A stretch of 47,742 nt of DNA, from contig JAFRHS010000009.1 of the NCBI GenBank assembly GCA_017433225.1, positions 1-47,742 of the forward strand, read 5' to 3'. The stretch is from Clostridia bacterium. Its GTDB lineage: Bacteria > Bacillota > Clostridia > Oscillospirales > Acutalibacteraceae. Below, one piece after another: positions 31,721-39,014 of the stretch. Position numbers and translations under genes: made by a program. How positions within the stretch are numbered: position 1 is the stretch's first letter; every line of letters starts with the position of its first letter. The notes under the pieces are model-generated. The model was not told where the DNA came from and did no database searches. It was given only the letters and a program-made list of their open reading frames with translations.

Positions 31721-32746
31721 TCAAACTTCCGGGAACCAGTCTTCGAGCGAGCTGACGCAGACGCGGTCGACGATCGACTTGCAGGGGTTGCCCTCGACGT
31801 CGGCGTAGGGGCTCGAAGCACTCTCAAACTGAGTATACACCGCCCGGGTCTCCGGGTCTATGGTGATCTCCTCCATCATCGGCGGCAGCTGCAGCGTCCC
31901 GAGGTCTTTGCAGTCCTCGAGCTTCAGCACTTTGCCTTTCTCGACCTTGGACATGTCGACTTCATACCGGTAGACGGTCGACGGGTTCACACGGCCGCCG
32001 GACACCGAGATAGCGAGGTAGGTCTTGTCTCCGATGTCGGCCAGCATGGCGCCCTGGGCGAGGACCGGCATTTCGATCTCTCCGTCCCGGACGAGCCGCG
32101 GGATGCCGAGGACGTTCTTCACCCGGAAACCGACCATGGTGCCGGTCGTTCTCGAGAACGTGTTGCCGACCCACATGCGGTCGCCGTATGTGATGGTGAA
32201 GCTGGCCTGACACTTGACGTTGACCGTCGAAAGGTAGCGCACCGTGCCGAAGCCGTAGTGGATGACGCGCTCGAGCTCCGAGAACAGGACCGCGCTCATC
32301 TTGCGCTCGTTGTCCTTCGCGACCCAGACGAACGTGCCGTCATAGGAGATGCCGCCGCCGTGCGTGCAGTCGGGGAGAGCCACTGTGGCGATGTGCTCCA
32401 GAGACTCCTTATCGACCACGTAGATGACCGACTTGTGCTGCGGATGGTTCTTGGCGGCTTCCAGCTTCGAAGGGTTGCCGCCCTTCGTGGCGTGCTTCTC
32501 GAGTTCCTCACGGTATTTATTGATGTTGCAGTACGCGGTGATCAGCACGTAGGGGCCTGCGACACAGATGCCCTGCGGCGTCATGCATTCGCAGAGACCT
32601 TCGTCGACTTTCGTCAGGGCGAGTCCGGGGATGCCGAACGTGGCTGCGGAGGAGATGCGGGCGAGGGTCGGGAACTTTTCGATGGCGTTCTCGAACGCGT
32701 TCTCATACCGGAACCCGGTGCTGGTCTTGAGTTTGGAAGTGTCCAT
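31721..32746 (-). CDS. Uncharacterised protein, beta-propeller-like
   Basis: 341 residues from ATG 32746 (AGGAGG upstream). No signal peptide. Repeating strand patterns with aromatic-Asp/Gly turns (VIYVVDKESLEHIATVALPD, ISYDGTFVWVAKDNE, MWVGNTFS, TYLAISVSGGRV) suggest a propeller of YncE or similar type. A Cys-containing stretch GLCECMTPQGIC lies near residue 50. No catalytic motif or named family was recognised. On the minus strand, the element and barnase-barstar lie just downstream and might share its transcript. Confidence 0.6.
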   Translation of the reverse strand: MDTSKLKTSTGFRYENAFENAIEKFPTLARISSAATFGIPGLALTKVDEGLCECMTPQGICVAGPYVLITAYCNINKYREELEKHATKGGNPSKLEAAKNHPQHKSVIYVVDKESLEHIATVALPDCTHGGGISYDGTFVWVAKDNERKMSAVLFSELERVIHYGFGTVRYLSTVNVKCQASFTITYGDRMWVGNTFSRTTGTMVGFRVKNVLGIPRLVRDGEIEMPVLAQGAMLADIGDKTYLAISVSGGRVNPSTVYRYEVDMSKVEKGKVLKLEDCKDLGTLQLPPMMEEITIDPETRAVYTQFESASSPYADVEGNPCKSIVDRVCVSSLEDWFPEV

Positions 32747-32776
32747 GACAGACCTCCTGTTTCAGAAATGGAACAC

Positions 32777-32801
32777 AGCGGCAGCGAGGTCCGCTGCCGC
32801 T
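32777..32801 (-). terminator. Stable hairpin after the FG-GAP-like surface protein gene
   Basis: AGCGGCAGCG/CGCTGCCGCT (32777-32786 with 32792-32801). The T-tract on the minus strand is poor, so it may be an mRNA-stabilising or weak terminator hairpin. Confidence 0.4.
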
Positions 32802-32817
32802 GCGAGAGCTTTTGTGT

Positions 32818-33702
32818 TTATTTTTGTGCGACGGGTTTGAATTTGCTGAACTTGATGAAGTCGAGCTGGACCCGTGCGTTGTCGAACTGCTTCTGGCGTT
32901 TCTTGCCGGCGTCGTTCGAGACCTTGGTATCGTTCTTCGTGTTGCCGTCCATGTCTTCCGCCTTGAACCAGGGGTTCTTCTTGTTGGCGTACTTGTCACG
33001 AAGGAGGCCTTCCTTGAAGGTGAGGGCCATGCCGTTCGAGTTGAGGCCGTAGAGGTACCATGCGGTGAACTCTTTGTTGTCGGAGATCTTCTCCATGATC
33101 CGTTTGCCGGAGATGGCGGAGAAGTAGTCCTTCGGCTGAGACTGGAAGACGTTGTAGGCCTGTTTGTTGTTGTCGAGCGTGTAGTAGTCGAGGATGGCGT
33201 ACGGATAGTGGTTGTATCCGTCGACGACGCCGATGAGAAGGTCGGTCGTTCCATCGCCGTTGTAGTCGCCGACCCAGAAGCCGACGTTCTCGAGCGGAGT
33301 GCCTTCATAGAGCTCGGGGAGCACGTTGGAGACACCGTTCTGCAGGCAGGCCTGGTTGCCGTACTTCTTTGACAGTGCTTCCTGGTAGCGGTTCATGATG
33401 GGGACATAGGCGCCGGGGATGGTGATCTTTCTCTGGCTCTTCTTCAGCGTGGTCGCGGTCGTCGCGGCTTTGCCGGAGTCAGCCTTTTTGGTCTCGGCTT
33501 TCTTCGTGGTCTTCCCGGACTCTTTCACCGTGGTCTTCTGTGCTTTCTTTGTGGCAGTGACCGTGGTGACTTTGGTGTAGTCATAGGCGCTGCGGACTTC
33601 TCCATTGCCCCGGCGGTTCATGAAGAACCCGGCAATGAGGGCAAGGATGAGGATGGTGAAGACCACCGCGATGAGGATCTTCATTTTCACATTTCGCTTC
33701 AT
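32818..33702 (-). CDS. Membrane-anchored protein with FG-GAP/VCBS-like extracellular domain
   Basis: 294 residues from ATG 33702 (AGGAGG upstream). One N-terminal TM helix (ILIAVVFTILILALIAGFF), then a Thr/Lys-rich linker of about 70 residues, then a globular domain with VGDYNGDGTTDLLIGVVDG, a Ca2+-type DxNxDG loop seen in FG-GAP and similar repeats. Ends in a basic tail. Probably a surface sensor or structural protein; no enzyme motif. Single gene divergent from the PrsW gene. Confidence 0.65.
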   Translation of the reverse strand: MKRNVKMKILIAVVFTILILALIAGFFMNRRGNGEVRSAYDYTKVTTVTATKKAQKTTVKESGKTTKKAETKKADSGKAATTATTLKKSQRKITIPGAYVPIMNRYQEALSKKYGNQACLQNGVSNVLPELYEGTPLENVGFWVGDYNGDGTTDLLIGVVDGYNHYPYAILDYYTLDNNKQAYNVFQSQPKDYFSAISGKRIMEKISDNKEFTAWYLYGLNSNGMALTFKEGLLRDKYANKKNPWFKAEDMDGNTKNDTKVSNDAGKKRQKQFDNARVQLDFIKFSKFKPVAQK

Positions 33703-33748
33703 AACTGTTCCTCCTGTTCCAAAATATTCTATCACAAAGGCATTCCAC

Positions 33749-33777
33749 TTGTCGATAATCTAAAAAGAGGTTATTAT
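33749..33777 (+). promoter_or_regulatory. Promoter of the PrsW-like gene
   Basis: TTGTCG (33749-33754), 17-base spacer, TATTAT (33772-33777), 31 bases before the start. Confidence 0.5.
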
Positions 33778-33808
33778 AAGGACAGAACGAAAAGGAGGGG
33801 ACATCACC

Positions 33809-34516
33809 ATGTCATATCTGCTGTTCTTCGGGCTCATTCCGCCCATCATTCTGCTCATCTACATCTATAAACTCGACAAGATCGAGAAGGAGCCGCCGAA
33901 GATGATCCTGCGTCTGTTCCTCTACGGCATCTTCTCGGTGCTTCCGGCCATGTTCCTCGAAGCCATCGGCATCGCGGTCCTGAGCCGTCTCGGCATCCCG
34001 GAAAACTCCTACCTGTACCTGGCGCTCATGTATTTTGTCGTCGTCGCGTTCTCGGAGGAGTTCTCGAAACGTCTCGTCGGAGTGGGGATGACCTACAAGA
34101 GCGAAGAGTTCAACTACCAGTTCGACTCCGTCGTATACTGTGCTGCGGCTGCCCTGGGCTTTGCCTGCATGGAGAACATCAGCTACCTCATGGTCGACGG
34201 CGCGGCGGTCGCGTGGGGGCGATTGATCCCGATCCACACCATTTGCGGCGTCTACATGGGCCACTACGTCGGCCTTGCGAAGAGCGCACACCGCCAGGGG
34301 AAGACCGGCATGCGTGCCTTCTTCAACTTCCTGAGCGTGTTCGTTCCCGTCCTCATCCACGGGTTTTACGACTTCTCCCTTTCGACGGAGAACGACGATA
34401 TGCTCATCGCGAACATGATCTTCACCATCCTGATCACGTTCATCGCCTTCGTCTGCCTGCACTATTTTGCCAGAAAAGACCGTCCGATCGAGGAAATCCC
34501 CTCGAAAACGGCCTGA
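33809..34516 (+). CDS. prsW: PrsW-family intramembrane metalloprotease
   Basis: 235 residues, about eight TM helices. The family motifs are in order: SEEFSKR with the Glu83-Glu84 pair, the FACMENISY segment, PIHTICGVYMGH with His143, and LIHGFYDF. PrsW of Bacillus cleaves the anti-sigma factor RsiW to release a stress sigma factor. No sigma/anti-sigma pair is present here, so the substrate is elsewhere. AAAAGGAGGGG precedes ATG 33809. Confidence 0.88.
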   Translation: MSYLLFFGLIPPIILLIYIYKLDKIEKEPPKMILRLFLYGIFSVLPAMFLEAIGIAVLSRLGIPENSYLYLALMYFVVVAFSEEFSKRLVGVGMTYKSEEFNYQFDSVVYCAAAALGFACMENISYLMVDGAAVAWGRLIPIHTICGVYMGHYVGLAKSAHRQGKTGMRAFFNFLSVFVPVLIHGFYDFSLSTENDDMLIANMIFTILITFIAFVCLHYFARKDRPIEEIPSKTA

Positions 34517-34562
34517 AAAATGAACATACTTTAAACTTTTCCATTTGTAATATCTCTGTAAC

Positions 34563-34591
34563 TTGTGTTCTAAGAGGCAACATGCTACAAT
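34563..34591 (+). promoter_or_regulatory. Promoter of a short transcript
   Basis: TTGTGT (34563-34568), 17-base spacer, TACAAT (34586-34591). The transcript would meet a terminator about 100 bases later. Confidence 0.5.
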
Positions 34592-34597
34592 ATCTAT

Positions 34598-34701
34598 GTC
34601 AATTGGAGGAAGTCATATGGATTTCCAATGATTTATCTCTCCTTTCTGATTTTTGTTTGTGTGTTTGTAGAGCAAAAGACCTGCCGCAAGGTGGGTCTTT
34701 T
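34598..34701 (+). ncRNA. Possible ~105-base RNA with a four-codon leader ORF
   Basis: Between the promoter above and the terminator at 34674-34701. Near its 5' end is GGAGGA (34605-34610) followed six bases later by ATG GAT TTC CAA TGA (34617-34631), a four-codon ORF. ATTGGA and TCCAAT flank this start and can pair. It may be a leader peptide with an attenuator for the 129-residue gene at 34788, or an independent small RNA. Nothing else is recognised in 34517-34787. Confidence 0.35.
34674..34701 (+). terminator. Rho-independent terminator
   Basis: AAAAGACC/GGTCTTTT with two inner G-U pairs and a GCAA tetraloop (12 bp in all), then TCTCGTT. Confidence 0.7.
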
Positions 34702-34787
34702 CTCGTTGTATCGGGAACTTTTTTTGCTTTTTACCGTGCGCTGGTGTAAACTGAAAATGACAAATTACGCGAAAGGAGCGCACTACT

Positions 34788-35177
34788 ATGTCATTATTCG
34801 ACAGCCTTCAGAACCTCGATATCAAACGTCTTGCTCAGGAGATCGTTCAGGACACCGCTAACGACCTCAAAGACGAGATCAATGTCGGCACTATGCTGAA
34901 CCTTCTGAAAGAGGGCAAATCTCCCGCAGAGATCGCCCAGAAGGTTGGTCAGGATCTCAACGTCGTTGAGAAACTGCAGAATGCCGCCATCAAAAACGTC
35001 AAAGAGGAATTCGGCATGGCCCCCGAAACGACCTCCGCGACCGGCACGACTTCGACCGGATCTTCCACCGGCGACGCCATTCAGGGCAACAAGATCAAAC
35101 GTGAGGACATCAAGATCTCCGAGATGCCCATGTCCGGCAAAGTCGACCGTGACAAGATCCAGTTCGACGACGAATAA
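34788..35177 (+). CDS. Conserved-looking protein of unknown function
   Basis: 129 residues from ATG 34788 (AAAGGAG upstream). Residues 1-75 are helical and acidic, with IVQDTANDLKDEINVGTML and SPAEIAQKVGQDLNVVEKL, which has the form of a small helical bundle or HTH-like hairpin. A Thr/Ser/Gly linker (79-95) leads to a charged tail rich in Lys and Asp. No signal peptide, no family recognised. It is 29 bases ahead of the phosphofructokinase gene and has a plausible promoter (TTGCTT, 17 bases, TAAACT) just before it, so the two are likely co-transcribed. Confidence 0.65.
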   Translation: MSLFDSLQNLDIKRLAQEIVQDTANDLKDEINVGTMLNLLKEGKSPAEIAQKVGQDLNVVEKLQNAAIKNVKEEFGMAPETTSATGTTSTGSSTGDAIQGNKIKREDIKISEMPMSGKVDRDKIQFDDE

Positions 35178-35206
35178 ACCCTGTTGCGAGAAAGGTTATC
35201 AAGAGA

Positions 35207-36430
35207 ATGGGTAATGTGATCATTGGACAGTCCGGCGGTCCTACCGCGGTCATCAACTCGAGCCTTGCCGGCGCCATCCGCGCGGCGAAGGATCACGGTG
35301 TCAAGAAAGTCTATGGCATGCACCACGGCATCGAGGGCTTCCTCAATGACGACGTCATCGATATGGACATCTATTTTGACGACCTCTATGAACTGTCACT
35401 CCTGAAGAGGACCCCGTCCGCATTCCTCGGCTCCTGCCGTTACAAACTGCCGGAGATCGAAGGCAACGAAGACATCTATGAGAAGATGTTCCTTCTCATG
35501 GAGAAATACGACATCGAGTACTTCCTGTACATCGGCGGCAACGACTCCATGGACACCATCAAACAGCTGTCCGATTATGCTGCCATGCACGGGAAAGACC
35601 AGAAATTCATCGGTATCCCGAAGACCATCGACAACGATCTTCCGGTGACCGACCATACACCGGGATACGGTTCCGCTTCCAAGTTCATCGCCACCACGAT
35701 GAAGGAGATCATCCGGGACAACGAGTCCTTCGGTGCGTCTGAACCGAAACTCTGTGTCGTCGAGATCATGGGCCGTAATGCCGGCTGGCTGACGGCCGCT
35801 TCCATGCTCGCCGACGACCCGGACTGCTGCGGTCCGGATCTCATCTACCTGCCGGAAGTCGCCTTTGACCCCGATGCGTTCATTCACCACGTCAAAGACC
35901 TGTGCCTTATCGAGAAGTCGATCGTCATCGCTATCTCGGAAGGCATCAAGATGGCCGACGGCACGCTCGTCTGCGAACTCGGCAACGACGCCACCTTCGT
36001 CGACGCCTTCGGCCACAGACAGCTGTCCGGTGCCGGCAAGGTCCTGACGAACATGATCGCCGAAAACATCGGCTACAAGACCCGTACCATCGAGTTCTCC
36101 ATCCTGCAGCGCTGTGCCACGCACCTCGCGTCCCGTGTCGATATCGACGAAGCATACAACGTCGGTTATGTCGGCTGTGAAGCGGCTCTGAACGGGGAGA
36201 CAGGGAAGATGATCACCATCGAAGTCCTGAAGAGAACTCCTTACGTGGCCGACTACGGCATCCATGACATCCACGACATCGCGAACGTCGAAAAGAAGGT
36301 CCCGCTCGACTGGATCACCAGAGACGGCACCTATGTATCCGAAGACTTCCGCGAATACGCGCATCCGCTCGTCCTTGGCTCTCTGTCCAAGTACACGGCC
36401 GGCGGTGTCCCGAAGCACCTCATCCTGTAA
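35207..36430 (+). CDS. pfp: 6-phosphofructokinase, pyrophosphate-dependent type
   Basis: 407 residues. GGNDSM (110-115) replaces the GGDGS of ATP enzymes, and PKTIDND (138-144) has Lys where ATP-PFK has Gly; both marks indicate PPi as phosphoryl donor. GQSGGPTAVIN at the N-terminus and VEIMGRNAGWLT also fit. It interconverts fructose 6-phosphate and fructose 1,6-bisphosphate reversibly, so it can serve both glycolysis and gluconeogenesis. Ends at a bidirectional terminator. Confidence 0.93.
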   Translation: MGNVIIGQSGGPTAVINSSLAGAIRAAKDHGVKKVYGMHHGIEGFLNDDVIDMDIYFDDLYELSLLKRTPSAFLGSCRYKLPEIEGNEDIYEKMFLLMEKYDIEYFLYIGGNDSMDTIKQLSDYAAMHGKDQKFIGIPKTIDNDLPVTDHTPGYGSASKFIATTMKEIIRDNESFGASEPKLCVVEIMGRNAGWLTAASMLADDPDCCGPDLIYLPEVAFDPDAFIHHVKDLCLIEKSIVIAISEGIKMADGTLVCELGNDATFVDAFGHRQLSGAGKVLTNMIAENIGYKTRTIEFSILQRCATHLASRVDIDEAYNVGYVGCEAALNGETGKMITIEVLKRTPYVADYGIHDIHDIANVEKKVPLDWITRDGTYVSEDFREYAHPLVLGSLSKYTAGGVPKHLIL

Positions 36431-36438
36431 CGAAACAA

Positions 36439-36468
36439 AAAAGAGCTCAGCGTCTGCTGAGCTCTTTT
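36439..36468. terminator. Bidirectional terminator
   Basis: 12-bp perfect stem AAAAGAGCTCAG/CTGAGCTCTTTT (36439-36450 with 36457-36468), between the convergent pfp gene and the small gene at 36478. Confidence 0.88.
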
Positions 36469-36477
36469 CCTTGCGGT

Positions 36478-36789
36478 TTAGTCTCCGTGGTAGTTCAGGA
36501 TGCGGTTGCCCTTTTTGTCGACGGAGTAGCGGGTGCCTTCCTCCATCTGGTACATCTCCTGGCGCTCTTTGAGCAGGATCTGGACGTCGGGCTCTTTGTA
36601 GAAATAGCCGTGGAGCTTTTTGCATTCCTCTTCGATCTCCGCTTCCTTCTGCATGAGGACTACGTAGTTTTCGTCCTTGTGGGCGCGCATGTACTCATTG
36701 CCATCACAGATGATCTTCTGCAGTTTTTCTTCGCGTTCGGACAATGCCGGCGTCTGGGAAGAGCCGAGCAGTTTCTCTAACAGTGCCAT
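36478..36789 (-). CDS. Small acidic/helical protein of unknown function
   Basis: 103 residues from ATG 36789 (AGGAGG upstream). It begins MALLEKLLGSSQ, has a helical charged middle (KEAEIEEECKKLHGYFYKEPD, QILLKERQEMYQM) and ends in a short strand with TRYSVDKKGNRILNYHGD. Cytoplasmic, single-gene unit. No family recognised with certainty. Confidence 0.65.
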   Translation of the reverse strand: MALLEKLLGSSQTPALSEREEKLQKIICDGNEYMRAHKDENYVVLMQKEAEIEEECKKLHGYFYKEPDVQILLKERQEMYQMEEGTRYSVDKKGNRILNYHGD

Positions 36790-36849
36790 AATGTGCCTCC
36801 TTTTCTTCAACATGAACAGTATAGCAAGTTCGCAACTTTTTTCAATAGG

Positions 36850-36878
36850 TTGCGCACAACTTTTTTATGTTTTATACT
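36850..36878 (+). promoter_or_regulatory. Promoter of the radical SAM-NYN operon
   Basis: TTGCGC (36850-36855), 17-base spacer, TATACT (36873-36878). Two CAACTTTTTT repeats lie at and just upstream of the spacer. Confidence 0.45.
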
Positions 36879-36909
36879 ATAAGACGTATAAAAGGGAACG
36901 GAGGTCTTT

Positions 36910-37824
36910 ATGCATTACACAAAACCGGTCTTTCGACCCGCATTCGAAGGCGATGTACCGCTCCTGCAGGTGACCGACGGCTGCAGCTACAACAAGTGCA
37001 GCTTTTGCTCCATGTACCGCACGGTACCGTTCCGGGTGAGCCCGGACGAGGAAGTCGAGGAAGACCTCCGCGAACTGAGGAGCATGTATCGCCACATGCC
37101 GCGCCTGTTCCTCGTCAACGGAGACCCGTTCTGTCTCAGCACCGAACGTCTGGCGAAGCTCGGAGAACGCATCCGCTACTACTTCCCGGAATGTGAGACC
37201 ATCAGCTGTTTTGCGCACATCCCGAATTTCCGCAGCAAGACGGTGGACGACCTGAAGCTTCTCCGAAGCCTGGGGTTCGACCAGATCAACATCGGTGTGG
37301 AATCCGCCATCGACTCTGTCCTCGACATGTTCCACAAGGGCTACCATGTGGACGACGTCTACGAACAACTCGGGAAACTGAACGAGGCCGGTATGCAGTT
37401 CTCCATGAACATCATCATGGGAGCGCTCGGGAACGGGGAATATGAGGCCCTGGCAAAAGCCAATGCGGACCTCCTCAACGCGACCCAGCCTTATCTCATC
37501 TTTACGACGACCCTTTACTCACTGCCCGGCAGTGAACTCTACGACTACATGGAAGGTGGGAACTTCCGGTCGAACACGTATCGACAGCTCATTCTGGAGC
37601 AGATCGATATGCTCTCACAGTTGCGCCTTCGCAACACTTATTACTACGGACTTCACCCTGCCAACCCCATCCCGTTCGACGGAAGACTTCCGGAAGAACA
37701 GGGGAATATCATCGGCGTTTTGAAACAGATGCTGCAGATCCTCCCGCCGGCGGTCCTCGACCGTGTCCCGGACCGGGGAGCGGAAGGCGGCATCCTGATG
37801 CCGGACAACTGGCAGGAACTGTAA
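36910..37824 (+). CDS. Radical SAM protein with CX4CX2C cluster motif
   Basis: 304 residues. The cluster motif is CSYNKCSFC (Cys25, Cys30, Cys33), spacing CX4CX2C instead of the common CX3CX2C; a GC-x-x-N-x-C-x-F-C pattern like this occurs in several HemN/Elp3-like families. Later motifs include LVNGDPF, GVESAIDSVL and a long C-terminal region with SLPGSELYDYMEGG. Reaction unknown. A ribosome binding site 5 bases after the stop serves the next gene, so the two are an operon. Confidence 0.85.
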   Translation: MHYTKPVFRPAFEGDVPLLQVTDGCSYNKCSFCSMYRTVPFRVSPDEEVEEDLRELRSMYRHMPRLFLVNGDPFCLSTERLAKLGERIRYYFPECETISCFAHIPNFRSKTVDDLKLLRSLGFDQINIGVESAIDSVLDMFHKGYHVDDVYEQLGKLNEAGMQFSMNIIMGALGNGEYEALAKANADLLNATQPYLIFTTTLYSLPGSELYDYMEGGNFRSNTYRQLILEQIDMLSQLRLRNTYYYGLHPANPIPFDGRLPEEQGNIIGVLKQMLQILPPAVLDRVPDRGAEGGILMPDNWQEL

Positions 37825-37836
37825 GGAGGAACCATT

Positions 37837-38412
37837 CTGAATACTTATCTCATCGACTACGAAAATGTAAAACTTGCCGGTCTCAAAGGCATCGAAAACC
37901 TGAAGGACAAAGACGTCGTATTCCTGTTTTTCAGCGAGAACGCCAATACTCTGACCTTCAGCATGCACCGGAAGATCAACTCCTGCAAAGCGCAGTTCAA
38001 CCTGACGGAAGTCAAGACCGGAAAGGCCAACGCACTGGATTTCCAGCTCGTCACATACCTCGGATACCTCATCGCCATGGCCCCGAAACACAACTATTTC
38101 ATCGTGTCGCAGGACAAGGGCTTCAAGAGCGCCTGTCAGTTCTGGAAGGAGAGGGGCATCAACGTCTCGCTCGTCTCCGACCTCACCGGCCGCGATGAAG
38201 ACCAGGTCGAGACCCAGCTCGCGAACGATGTCCGCGCGGTCGTCAAGGACAAGGCAGTGGCGGACAAGGTCACACGGATCATCCTGAAGTACAAGACCAA
38301 ACAGGGTATCAACAACGCCCTCGTCCGTGAGTTCCAGAGCCAGGACAACAAAAAGGCCAGCGAACTCTACAAGGCGATCAAGCCTCTTCTGAAGGACAAA
38401 AAAGGGAAATAA
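37837..38412 (+). CDS. NYN/PIN-like domain protein starting at CTG
   Basis: 191 residues if it begins at CTG 37837; an ATT lies one codon earlier. AAGGAGGA (37823-37830) is correctly spaced, and the first residues NTYLIDYENV are the expected first strand of an NYN ribonuclease fold with a catalytic Asp. A second acidic motif is VSQDKGF and a third is SLVSDLTGRDEDQ. The first in-frame ATG (37963) would delete the active site, so a non-standard start is likely. The C-terminal third is basic (possible RNA binding). NYN proteins are predicted RNases. Second gene after the radical SAM protein. Confidence 0.75.
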   Translation: MNTYLIDYENVKLAGLKGIENLKDKDVVFLFFSENANTLTFSMHRKINSCKAQFNLTEVKTGKANALDFQLVTYLGYLIAMAPKHNYFIVSQDKGFKSACQFWKERGINVSLVSDLTGRDEDQVETQLANDVRAVVKDKAVADKVTRIILKYKTKQGINNALVREFQSQDNKKASELYKAIKPLLKDKKGK

Positions 38413-38433
38413 AAAAATATCTTTTGACAATCA

Positions 38434-38462
38434 TTGAAATAAATATTATCAAGTATTATAAT
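38434..38462 (+). promoter_or_regulatory. Promoter of the small surface protein gene
   Basis: TTGAAA (38434-38439), 17-base spacer, consensus TATAAT (38457-38462). The leader then forms a CAGGAC/GTCCTG hairpin. Confidence 0.7.
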
Positions 38463-38520
38463 GTTGCAAGAGCAGGACGACAATTCGCCCGGTCCTGTGC
38501 AGAACAAAAGGAGTGTAACT

Positions 38521-38943
38521 ATGAAAGGACTTAGTAAAGAGGTCAAATCCGCCATCATCATCGGTATCGTCATCGTTCTTCTTCTTGTCCTCGGCATCAT
38601 CTATGGCCAGAGAGAAAAGACGGAAGTCGCAGACGCCCCGACCACCACGGTTTCTGAAGTTGCAGAAACTACTGCTGCCGCTGAGGAATCCACCACGGCT
38701 GCTCCTGAGACCACCACTTCTGCCAACGTCACTGTCCCGGCCGGTGCTACTGTCGCACAGGATGCCAACGGCAACTGGGCTCTCATGAACAACGGCGCTA
38801 CCGTGAACACCTTCACCGGTATCGCTCAGAACGACTTTGGCAACTGGTACATCGAGAATGGCGTTGTCAACTTCAACTTCTCCGGTAAGGTCGTCTTCAA
38901 TGGCGTGACTTACGACATCGAGAACGGTAAAGTCGTCAGCTAA
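38521..38943 (+). CDS. Single-pass membrane protein with Thr/Ala linker and a WxxNNG-type repeat domain
   Basis: 140 residues from ATG 38521 (AAAGGAG upstream). N-terminal TM helix (about 11-29), then a Thr/Ala/Glu-rich linker (about 38-70), then a domain with NGNWALMNNGATVN, FTGIAQNDFGNWYIENG and VVFNGVTYDIENG. The last part resembles the aromatic repeats found in many Clostridia surface proteins, which can bind the cell wall or sugars. Role unknown. It has its own strong promoter and terminator. Confidence 0.75.
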   Translation: MKGLSKEVKSAIIIGIVIVLLLVLGIIYGQREKTEVADAPTTTVSEVAETTAAAEESTTAAPETTTSANVTVPAGATVAQDANGNWALMNNGATVNTFTGIAQNDFGNWYIENGVVNFNFSGKVVFNGVTYDIENGKVVS

Positions 38944-38963
38944 TCGAACTTTCAGGTAATTTT

Positions 38964-38990
38964 GGGGCCGCTGTTTCAGTGGCCCCTTTA
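38964..38990 (+). terminator. Rho-independent terminator
   Basis: GGGGCC/GGCCCC with CT/AG further in (38964-38972 with 38978-38986), then TTTATT. Confidence 0.7.
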
Positions 38991-39014
38991 TTCTTAAGCA
39001 AAGGGGGAACCGGC

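Noticed and set aside
34628..34861. 77-codon hydrophobic frame before the 129-residue gene
   Set aside because: It runs through a terminator hairpin and into the real gene in another frame, with no ribosome binding site at its start.
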